From a virus: 33,621 nt of DNA. The position numbers and the translations under genes are program-made. The stretch lies in the IMG/VR virus record IMGVR_UViG_3300007539_000088, positions 1 through 33,621 of that record, one strand, 5' to 3'. Shown here piece after piece: positions 16,079-24,600 of this stretch. Each line of letters opens with the position of its first letter. Within the stretch, counting starts at the first letter, position 1. The notes beneath the pieces were generated by a model. The model did not search any database, was not told where the DNA came from, and saw only the letters and a program-made list of their open reading frames with translations.

Positions 16079-17290
16079 ATGTCAGAAGAAGTAAAAAAAG
16101 AAGGAGAGTTTTCTCTTAAAGGTAAAACTGTAAAGAAACCTAAAAATTTAGGTAAAGCTTCAGAATCTATGACAAAGGTAGAAATACCGAACACAGCTAA
16201 AGAAGCTCAAGGGGAAGTAGATCCTGAAGTTATTAAAGTACAAATAGATAAAAAAGAAGAAGAAGAAGATGCCGTTCGACTCAATGAAACAAATGCAAGC
16301 GATGATACTGTCGGACAACCCGAAGACAGTAGCGACAGCAAAGAAATGGTTGAAGAAGTACGGACCTCCGACTCAGATGTCGAGTCTCCCCTCACCGCTA
16401 TCGAAGATTTGCAAGAAGAAGAAGTAACTGAAAAACAAGTTGTTGAAGCTGTAAAAGAAAGCCAACAAACAGGTAAACCTCTTCCTGAAAATATTGAAAA
16501 ACTAGTTTCTTTTATGGAGGAAACTGGCGGTACAGTTGAAGATTATGTTCGACTAAATGCCGATTACTCTAATGTAGATGGCAAAACATTACTTAGAGAA
16601 TATTATAAACAAACTAAACCTCATTTGGATTCTGAAGATGTAAACATTCTATTAGAGGATTTTTCATACGATGAAGAGCTAGATGATGAGAAAGATATAC
16701 GCAGAGCAAAAATTGCGTTTAAAGAAGAAGTTGCAAAAGCCCGTAAATTTTTAGATGGTTTAAAGAGTAAATACTACGATGAGATCAAGTTGAGACCAGG
16801 CGTAACTCAAGACCAACAAAAAGCAATGGACTTTTTCAATAGATATAACGAAGAGCAACAAGCTATAAAGCAACAACACGAGGGTTTTGTTAATCGTACA
16901 AAGAGTTTTCTAAACGATGATTTCAAAGGTTTTGATTTCAATGTCGGAGAGAAAAAGTTTAGGTATGGTGTTAAAAACCCAAGTCAAGTGGCAGATGCCC
17001 AATCTGATATTACAAATTTTATCAAGACGTTCTTGAATGAAAAAAATGAAATAACAGATATGCAAGGATACCACAAGGCTTTATACGCGGCTAGAAATGC
17101 TGATACTATAGCACAACATTTTTACGAGCAAGGCAAAGCCGATGCTGTTAAGGATGTAGTTGCTAAATCTAAAAATATTTCAACTGAACCACGAGCAACT
17201 GCTGCTGGTGATATTTCGATTGGAGGTTTTAGAGTAAAAGCTATTAATGGTGTTGATTCTTCAAGGTTAAAAATAAAAACTAGAAAATAA
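16079..17290 (+). CDS. Scaffold-like capsid assembly protein
   Basis: The 403-residue protein lies between the portal and capsid genes. The N-terminal 150 residues are highly acidic and disordered, with runs of Glu and Asp (KKEEEEDAV; GQPEDSSDSKEMVEE). The rest is helical and charged, with a basic C-terminus (FRVKAINGVDSSRLKIKTRK) that could bind the capsid shell. Disordered acidic plus helical plus basic C-terminus is the usual look of phage scaffolds. Codons from about 16262 to 16400 are more GC-rich than around them. The role is inferred from location and composition. Confidence 0.7.
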   Translation: MSEEVKKEGEFSLKGKTVKKPKNLGKASESMTKVEIPNTAKEAQGEVDPEVIKVQIDKKEEEEDAVRLNETNASDDTVGQPEDSSDSKEMVEEVRTSDSDVESPLTAIEDLQEEEVTEKQVVEAVKESQQTGKPLPENIEKLVSFMEETGGTVEDYVRLNADYSNVDGKTLLREYYKQTKPHLDSEDVNILLEDFSYDEELDDEKDIRRAKIAFKEEVAKARKFLDGLKSKYYDEIKLRPGVTQDQQKAMDFFNRYNEEQQAIKQQHEGFVNRTKSFLNDDFKGFDFNVGEKKFRYGVKNPSQVADAQSDITNFIKTFLNEKNEITDMQGYHKALYAARNADTIAQHFYEQGKADAVKDVVAKSKNISTEPRATAAGDISIGGFRVKAINGVDSSRLKIKTRK

Positions 17291-17308
17291 CTTTAAAAAT
17301 TTATTAAA

Positions 17309-18769
17309 ATGGCTTTAAGTCCTTTATTTGGTGACATCGTCCCATCTCAAAAACAACAATTGCTAGATAGTAACTATTTAGTATTTAACAACGGTACTGA
17401 CGGTACTGACACTTTCGCTCAACAATATCTACCTGAAGTATATGCAGCTGAAGTAGAGCGTTACGGAAACCGTACTCTCTCTGGATTCTTGCGTATGGTA
17501 GGTGCTGAAATGCCTATGACTTCTGACCAAGTTATCTGGTCTGAGCAAAATCGTTTGCATATCTCTTATTCTGACTGTACCAACGGTGGTGTTGCTAACA
17601 CTGTAACTATCCCTGTTTCTGCTACAGTAAGAAACGTAATCTCAGTTGGTCAAACAATCGTAATTGTAGATGCTGTTGGAGCTGAAGCTAAAGCTGTTGT
17701 TACTGGATCAAACCAAACTACTGGTGTCTTGACTGTGGCTCCTTACGGATCTGCTGATCTATCTGGTTTGGCTTCTACTGTTAAGATCTTCGTTTATGGA
17801 TCTGAATATGCTAAAGGTTCTTCTACTCCTAACAACACTGCTACAACTGGAGCATTTAATGGTTATGTAAGTGTTGATCCTGATTTCACTCAATACTCCA
17901 ACTCTCCAATCATTATCCGTAACAAATATGTTGTTTCTGGTTCTGATACTGCTCAAATCGGTTGGGTTGAAGTTGCTACTGAAGACGGAACTTCTGGATA
18001 CCTTTGGTATTTGAAAGCTGAGTCTGAAACTCGTCTACGTTTCGAAGATTATCTTGAAATGAGCGTAGTTGAAGGTGAAAAAGCTGCTGGTTCTTCTGGT
18101 GCTGAAGGTGCTGGATACAAAGGTACTGAAGGTCTCTTCGCTGCCGTTAACGATCGTGGTAACGTTGAAACTGGATTTGCTGGATTAAGTTCTGCTAACG
18201 CTCTTGCTCAGTTTGACCTTATCCTTAAAAACCTAGATACTCAAGGAGCTATTGAAGAAAACATGCTTTTCTTGAATCGCGAAACTTCTTTGACTATCGA
18301 TGATATGCTTGCTGGTTTGAACGGTGGTAACGCTGGTGCTGGTTCTGCTTACGGTTTGTTTGAAAATTCTGAAGACATGGCTCTTAACCTAGGTTTCTCT
18401 GGTTTCCGTCGTGGTTCTTACGATTTCTACAAAACTGACTGGAAATACTTGAACGATGCTTCTACTCGTGGAGGTTTTGTTGAGGCCGCTGCAACTGCTG
18501 CTCCTGTTTACGCTATCGATGGTGTACTAGTTCCTGCTGGTACCTCAACTGTTTACGATCAAATTCTTGGTACTAACATCCGTCGTCCATTCTTACACGT
18601 ACGATATAGAGCGTCTCAAACTGACGATCGTCGTATGAAGTCTTGGTTGACTGGATCTGTTGGTGGTGCTGCTACATCTGATCTTGACGCTATGGAAGTA
18701 AACTTCCTTTCTGAAAGATGTTTGTGTGTACAAGGTGCTAACAACTTTGTATTGTTTACAGCTGCCTAA
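17309..18769 (+). CDS. Major capsid protein (HK97-type)
   Basis: The 486-residue protein follows the scaffold-like gene, and a hairpin terminator lies directly after it. It has an N-terminal arm (LSPLFGDIVPSQKQQLLDSN), a beta-rich insertion (about 90-190, with VTIPVSATVRNVISVGQ), a helical spine region around FEDYLEMSVVEGEKAAG and a C-terminal part ending FLSERCLCVQGANNFVLFTAA. Size, position and composition fit the capsid of crAss-like and related phages. Its codon use differs from every neighbour: CGT Arg, AAC, TTC, ATC and TAC are preferred over AGA, AAT, TTT and ATA, as expected for a very highly translated gene. Confidence 0.88.
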   Translation: MALSPLFGDIVPSQKQQLLDSNYLVFNNGTDGTDTFAQQYLPEVYAAEVERYGNRTLSGFLRMVGAEMPMTSDQVIWSEQNRLHISYSDCTNGGVANTVTIPVSATVRNVISVGQTIVIVDAVGAEAKAVVTGSNQTTGVLTVAPYGSADLSGLASTVKIFVYGSEYAKGSSTPNNTATTGAFNGYVSVDPDFTQYSNSPIIIRNKYVVSGSDTAQIGWVEVATEDGTSGYLWYLKAESETRLRFEDYLEMSVVEGEKAAGSSGAEGAGYKGTEGLFAAVNDRGNVETGFAGLSSANALAQFDLILKNLDTQGAIEENMLFLNRETSLTIDDMLAGLNGGNAGAGSAYGLFENSEDMALNLGFSGFRRGSYDFYKTDWKYLNDASTRGGFVEAAATAAPVYAIDGVLVPAGTSTVYDQILGTNIRRPFLHVRYRASQTDDRRMKSWLTGSVGGAATSDLDAMEVNFLSERCLCVQGANNFVLFTAA

Positions 18770-18792
18770 TAAGCAGTAAATTACGTAAGTTT

Positions 18793-18820
18793 TTACCCTC
18801 GTCTTTATCGGCGAGGGTAA
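18793..18820 (+). terminator. Hairpin terminator after the major capsid gene
   Basis: A perfect 9-bp stem TTACCCTCG / CGAGGGTAA encloses a 10-base loop and is followed by a T-rich stretch (TTCTTACTTTT). It lies 23 bases after the capsid stop codon. It would end or reduce transcription and protect the capsid mRNA 3' end. Confidence 0.75.
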
Positions 18821-18856
18821 TTCTTACTTTTATTAACATTTTTATTATATTATATC

Positions 18857-19627
18857 ATGGCAAAAACAAAAGAAGCTCCTAGCGTTGAACAGGGTTGGGA
18901 GATTAAAGATAGAACATACTTCGTTAAAGGAAAATACAAACCATTAACACTTAGGATACCAGCTAGACATAGCAGAAAATTTCCACTACTGTGGTTTGAT
19001 CCAGAGACTAACGAACAAAAAGAATTAAGGTACGCTACAAATATGTCTTCTCCATTTGTTGAAGATCAATATGGTGAAGTTACATTAGGTACTATTTTAT
19101 TTAAAGATGGTGCTTTGTTTGTTTCAAAAGAACATCAAGCATTACAAAAACTACTTTCATTATATCACCCGTTAAAAAATATACGATATACAGAATATAA
19201 TGCTGTAGTAGAAGCTGAAGATGAATTAGACATCATGGAACTTCAGATTGACGCTCTTAACGCTGCTAGAATTATGGACATTGATCAAGCAGAAGCTATA
19301 TTAAGAGTTGAAGTTGGAAGTAAAGTAAATCAAATGTCTTCTAAAGAGGTTAAACGAGATCTATTAATATTTGCTAGAAAAAACCCAAAATTGTTTATAG
19401 AACTTGCTAACGATGATAATGTACAGCTTAGAAACTTTGCTATTAAAGCAACTGAAGCTAAAATTATTTTGCTAGCTGATGATCAAAGATCATTTGCTTG
19501 GGCGTCTAATGGTAAGAAACTTATGAATGTTCCATTTGACGAAAACCCATACTCAGCAATGGCTGCTTTCTTTAAGACTGACGAAGGTGTAGAAGTCTTC
19601 AAGTCTATAGAGAAAAAACTTAAATAA
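18857..19627 (+). CDS. Conserved virion-associated hypothetical protein, 256 aa
   Basis: The protein begins with a beta-rich half (RTYFVKGKYKPLTLRIPARH; EVTLGTILFKDGALFVSKEH) and continues with an alpha-helical half (DIMELQIDALNAARIMDIDQ; KEVKRDLLIFARKNPKLF) and a C-terminal KSIEKKLK. The N-terminal part resembles a small beta domain such as head-completion or decoration proteins; no family is certain. It is a single gene bracketed by two hairpins (18793-18820 and 19646-19667), so it may be expressed as its own transcript between capsid and tail genes. Its leader TTATATTATATCATG resembles that of the scaffold gene. Confidence 0.72.
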   Translation: MAKTKEAPSVEQGWEIKDRTYFVKGKYKPLTLRIPARHSRKFPLLWFDPETNEQKELRYATNMSSPFVEDQYGEVTLGTILFKDGALFVSKEHQALQKLLSLYHPLKNIRYTEYNAVVEAEDELDIMELQIDALNAARIMDIDQAEAILRVEVGSKVNQMSSKEVKRDLLIFARKNPKLFIELANDDNVQLRNFAIKATEAKIILLADDQRSFAWASNGKKLMNVPFDENPYSAMAAFFKTDEGVEVFKSIEKKLK

Positions 19628-19645
19628 CATGTAACAATAGTATAT

Positions 19646-19667
19646 AGGGCTCGTTCACTCGGGCCCT
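19646..19667 (+). terminator. Hairpin terminator-like element
   Basis: The stem AGGGCTCG / CGGGCCCT (one G-T wobble) has a 6-base loop and AT-rich flanks that can lengthen it past a bulged T. It lies 19 bases after the stop at 19627 and 22 bases before the next start. There is no long T run, so an mRNA-processing or attenuation role is also possible. Confidence 0.6.
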
Positions 19668-19688
19668 TATATTTAAATAAAAATATAA

Positions 19689-20474
19689 ATGGCAATAAAC
19701 GTAAACAATGTGTATCAAACCGTTTTGCTTATATTAAACAAAGAGCAACGTGGTTACATGACGCCTGATGAGTTTAATAAAACAGCTACACAAGTACAAC
19801 TAGATATATTCGAACAATACTTTGATGATCTAAATCAACAATTAAGAGTGCAGCAAGCTGATTATGATTACGCTGATAGGCAAATGAGTATAGATGAAAA
19901 AATATCTAAATTTAAATGTATTGGTGATTGTGTTTATTCTAACGGTAGATTTAATCTTCCTACTACGGATCTTATAACAGGCGCTAGCGTTGTGTACGAT
20001 GACAACTATCAAACCATAGCACCATGGAACGGAACTCAAGGTGGTTTTTCTTTTTACAAATTGGGCACTGTAGTTTATAATGGTGGTGGTAGTTATCCAG
20101 TTGAACTACAAAGATTACAGCGAGATGATTTTTATGAAATACAAAAATCTAAGTTAACAACGCCTAGCACGAGCTTTCCAGTATATCTTTACGAAAGTGG
20201 TTTACTAAACGTAGCTCCAGCAGCTATAACAAGTAACGTGCAGGCAAATTTTATAAGAAGACCAGTTAATGTTGTTTGGGCGTATGGTGTTGGTGGTTTA
20301 GGTCAATACAATTATAACCCAGGAGCTTCATACGATTTTGAATTATTACCAGAAGAACAAACTAATATCATACTTAGAATATTACAATACTCTGGTATAG
20401 TTATAAGAGATCCGCAAATAGTACAAGCTGCTGCTAGTGAAATAGCACAAAACGAAATGAATCAAAAAAGTTAA
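19689..20474 (+). CDS. Tail/adaptor ring-type protein, 261 aa
   Basis: The protein begins with INVNNVYQTVLLILNKEQRG and TPDEFNKTATQVQLDIFEQY, a helical part, followed by a beta-rich middle (RFNLPTTDLITGASVVYDDN; PVYLYESGLLNVAPAAITSN) and a C-terminal helix (EEQTNIILRILQYSGIVIRD). It is the first of two genes that precede the giant tail-hub gene. In short-tailed Bacteroidota phages such genes encode ring or adaptor subunits that bridge portal and tail. Its start is preceded by an A-rich leader. The assignment rests on context plus fold pattern, not on a decisive motif. Confidence 0.7.
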   Translation: MAINVNNVYQTVLLILNKEQRGYMTPDEFNKTATQVQLDIFEQYFDDLNQQLRVQQADYDYADRQMSIDEKISKFKCIGDCVYSNGRFNLPTTDLITGASVVYDDNYQTIAPWNGTQGGFSFYKLGTVVYNGGGSYPVELQRLQRDDFYEIQKSKLTTPSTSFPVYLYESGLLNVAPAAITSNVQANFIRRPVNVVWAYGVGGLGQYNYNPGASYDFELLPEEQTNIILRILQYSGIVIRDPQIVQAAASEIAQNEMNQKS

Positions 20475-20477
20475 TAA

Positions 20478-21680
20478 ATGGCTTTGCTAACAGAAAACAA
20501 TAGACAATATTACGAAGGCGCTCAAGGCTTTAGAGGCGATGGAACAACTGTTAGTTTTACAACTACATTTGATACTGATTTGGTTTTTGGAGCTGCAGAG
20601 CAAACAGACGTAAACTATCAAAAAAACAACTTTAAGTTATATACTAGTGTAGCTGGTACTCCTGGAACTTGGTCTGAAGTTGTAGCTGATTATTCAGTTA
20701 CAAACAACATTATAACATTCGATACGCCTCCAGCTAACAATCTTTTTATAGTTGTTCAGTTAAAAAGATTAGACGGCGGTAAATATGGTAACACCACTCA
20801 AGATAAAGCTTATGGCTCTGTAGTTGAGCAAAACTATGGCTCTTATGCTTATACTAAATTAGATGACGTTATAAATAATTTCTTAATAGCTTATGTTGGT
20901 CAAGACAAGCTTATACCGTCTGTAAAACGAACTGATGTTATATTCCACGCTAAGCGCGCTATGCAAGAGCTTAGTTACGATACACTTAAAGCTATAAAAT
21001 CACAAGAACTAAACATACCACACAACTTAAGTGTTGTAATGCCCCAGGATTATGTTAACTATGTTAACTTATATTGGTTTGATAATCAAGGTGTTAAACA
21101 TATTATATTACCAACAGATTTAACTAGCAACCCATACACCCAACCGCTTCAAGACTCTGAAGGCATACCTTTGCAAGATAACTTTGATAACAATACTAGT
21201 GGTACTTCTATTGCTGAGCTAAGATGGAAAGATAACGTACTCGGTGAACAAAGAAATATTGACAACATTATTGAAACATGGGAGTACGGTTACGGTTGGG
21301 GTGATCCATTTTATGGACAACAATATGGTATGGACCCAAGGTATGCTAATGCAAATGGTTACTTTACTATAAACGATAGAGAAGGTAAAATATCTTTTTC
21401 TGCGAATCTAGTTGACAAACTAATCACTTTTGAGTATATATCTGATGGCTTATCAACTGACTTAGATACTAAAGTACCTAAACTTGCTGAAGAAGCAATG
21501 TATGCATCGATATTGCACGCTATCATATCCACAAGAATAAATCAACCTGAGTATATAGTTCAAAGACTTAAGAAAGAGAAAAGTGCTAAGATTAGAAATG
21601 CTAAGCTTAGACTTTCAAATATTAAGCTTAATGAGCTTATTCAAACTATGCGTGGTAAATCTAAATGGATTAAACACTAA
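20478..21680 (+). CDS. Tail/adaptor ring protein with extra N-terminal beta module, 400 aa
   Basis: The core from about residue 125 to 190 is DVINNFLIAYVGQDKLI, VKRTDVIFHAKRAMQELSYD, KAIKSQELNIP and VVMPQDYVNYVNLYWFDNQG, a signature seen in ring/adaptor (P22 gp4-like) proteins of crAss-like and related phages. The C-terminus is a basic helical end (RLKKEKSAKIRNAKLRLS). Residues 1-115 form a separate beta-rich module with DGTTVSFTTTFDTD, DYSVT, ITFDTPPA and IVVQLKR, which resembles fibre-attachment-type modules of other phages. It ends six bases before the giant hub gene. Confidence 0.75.
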   Translation: MALLTENNRQYYEGAQGFRGDGTTVSFTTTFDTDLVFGAAEQTDVNYQKNNFKLYTSVAGTPGTWSEVVADYSVTNNIITFDTPPANNLFIVVQLKRLDGGKYGNTTQDKAYGSVVEQNYGSYAYTKLDDVINNFLIAYVGQDKLIPSVKRTDVIFHAKRAMQELSYDTLKAIKSQELNIPHNLSVVMPQDYVNYVNLYWFDNQGVKHIILPTDLTSNPYTQPLQDSEGIPLQDNFDNNTSGTSIAELRWKDNVLGEQRNIDNIIETWEYGYGWGDPFYGQQYGMDPRYANANGYFTINDREGKISFSANLVDKLITFEYISDGLSTDLDTKVPKLAEEAMYASILHAIISTRINQPEYIVQRLKKEKSAKIRNAKLRLSNIKLNELIQTMRGKSKWIKH

Positions 21681-21686
21681 AATTAA

Positions 21687-24600
21687 ATGGCTGAAGTTAA
21701 AAACTCATTCATCAAATCAAAGATGAACAAAGACCTTGACTCAAGGTTAGTTCCTCAAGGTGAATATCGCGACGCTGTTAACATACAGGTTAGCAAGTCA
21801 GAAAGTGATGACGTTGGCGCGTTGGAAAACGTTGTAGGCAACGTGTCTGTTGCTGATTTAGAGTTAGGTATTCCTAACTTAAGTTGTATAGGTAGAAAAG
21901 TAGATGAAACAAACTCTTTAGTATATTTGTTTTTTACAGATAACCCAGACACAGGTTTTAATTATACGCCAAGCGGTGCTGGTTCTAATCATTTTATATA
22001 TAGATACAACGCTATAAGTAATACTCTAACAAAATTAGTTGAGGGTCCTTTTTTAAATTTTTCAAAAGCTTTTCCTATAACAGGTATTAATATCTTAGAA
22101 AACTTATTGTTTTTTACAGATAATAGAAATCAACCTAGAAAAATCAATGTTAATTTAGCTAACCAGTTTGGTCAAGCAAACTATTATGTTAATGAGGATC
22201 AAATATCTGTAGCCAAGTATTTTCCATACCAAGCTATAGAGGTTATAAAAGAATCTACGTTGTCTCCTGGAAATTTCGAGACAACAATGAAAGATGTATT
22301 TAGCCAATACATACCTATAGATGATTCTTCTTATATTGCAAACCCATATTGGGCTGACGAAGACCCCGCGGGTAATCCTAATTTTCCAGGTGATCCTCAA
22401 TTTTTAGAAGATAAATTTGTTAGATTTAGTTATAGATTTAAATTTGATGATGGTGAATATTCACTTATAGCTCCGTTTACTCAAGTTTGTTTTATACCAA
22501 AACAAGATGGTTATTTTTTACCAGGTGACGAACAACAAACAGTAGCAAGTACTATTGTTGAGTTTATGGAAAATAAAGTAAATGAAATAGCTTTACAAAT
22601 ACCAATGCCTAAAAAACCAGATGGTACTACAGCTACTGTTGGTGAAATAAATTCTTTGTTTAAAATAACAGAGTTAGATATTATATACAAAGAATCAGAT
22701 GGTTTAGCTTTGCAAGTTGTAGAAACAATACCAGTTTCTCAAATAACTGGTACAAGTACTGTGTTTGAATACGTGTACAATTCTACAAAACCTTATAAAA
22801 CACTTCCAGAAAATGAAATAACTAGAGTCTATGATAAAGTACCTGTAAGAGCTCTAGGGCAAGAAGTAACATCTAATAGAGTTGTGTATGCTAATTTTCA
22901 AGATAAGCACACGCCACCTTCTGGTATTGATTATCAAGTAGCTGCCACTCGTAAAAATGAAAATGGTGATGTTGGTTGGGCAAAAACAAATATAGAATAT
23001 CCTAACCACACTGTAAAACAAAATAGAAATTATCAAGTTGGAGTTGTACTTGCAGACAAGTACGGTAGACAATCTACTGTTATACTGTCAAACAACACTT
23101 CTCAAACAGATGGTGATTACGGCGCTGACACTGTATACTTGCCTTATTCTAATTCTACAGCTTATGATTCAAATGCTTTTATTGGTAATTCTTTAAAAAT
23201 ATTATTTAACAAGTTTATACAGTCTACTAAGTCTAGCGCGACTGGAGAACCTGGTCTATACAACGGTGATCCTACTGACCCAGATTACATGCCTTTAGGT
23301 TGGTACAGTTATAAAATAGTTGTTAAACAGTTGGAGCAAGAATACTACAATGTATATGCGTCTGGCGCTATGAAAGGTAGTCCTTACTACGATACCAGCA
23401 TAACCTCACCAATACCTTTAACAAATGAAAACGCATCGTTTATAACTTTATTAAATGATAATATAAATAAAGTTCCAAGAGATTTATCAGAGGTAGGACC
23501 TCAAGATAAACAGTTTAGAAGTTCTGTTGAATTATTTGGTTTGGTAGAAAATAATTTTTTCATTCCATATAATGTAAGAGGTAACAAGCAGTATTTTCCA
23601 GGTAGAAAATCTTTTACTACAAATACCATAGAAGATCTTTTTGATTTATTTGACGTAGCTGATTTTGAAGGCAGTAATAATAATCCAGTGCCTATAACAA
23701 ATACAAACAACCCATATTATGCGTTTTATAGATCCGAGTCAAATCCTTTTATAGCAGAATTTATTACTTCTCAAACACCTGCAAATCAATTTGGTACAAA
23801 TAACATAGATTATAACAATAGTCCAAACACGGAGTATCAAAAATTTGAAAACTTATCAATTTTTGAAACAAAACCAACAACGTCTAGATTAGACATATTT
23901 TGGGAATCTACGACTTCCGGTTTGATTGAAGATTTAAACACAGCTATCCAGCAAGATACCAACGGAGCGTTTGGAATAATTAACTTTAATTATGACCATG
24001 AAGAAGAGGATGGAATAGGAGCAGATGTTACAGATGAGTTTTCTTTCACTGATGTTCAAGGTTCTATAATAATACCTAACAGCACTCCGGTATTAACGTC
24101 TGTTTACGACGATTTAGATCCAAACGATAATAGAAATGGTGAATTTACCTTGGTAGAAGTTAGCCCTGGTTTTTATAAACTACAAACAGCTGATTATTTT
24201 TATTATGGTATTAATGCAGCGCAGCTTGAGTCTTATACGTTTACTTTTACAGTAGAAACTTTAGACAATAATAACCAACCCGTATTTACAACACCCTCAA
24301 TAACAGGTTCTTTAACAAACAATCCGCCCATAATAAACAACTCAAACACTAGCACAATAAACGTTACAAGAGGACAATCGTTAATACTAACAATAGACGC
24401 TGTTAACGGTTCTAATCCTTTAGGCGGTAACTCTACTAATGATTTACAGTTTGCTCTTACTAGTCAATCTCGAAACATTTTTTCTATTAGCGGTCTTCAG
24501 GTATTAAATTCAGATAACACAGCTATTGGTATTGAAAGTTTTACCTTGCAAGTTACAGACGCTGGAGGAGCTACAGCTTCAAAAACATTTAATATTAACT

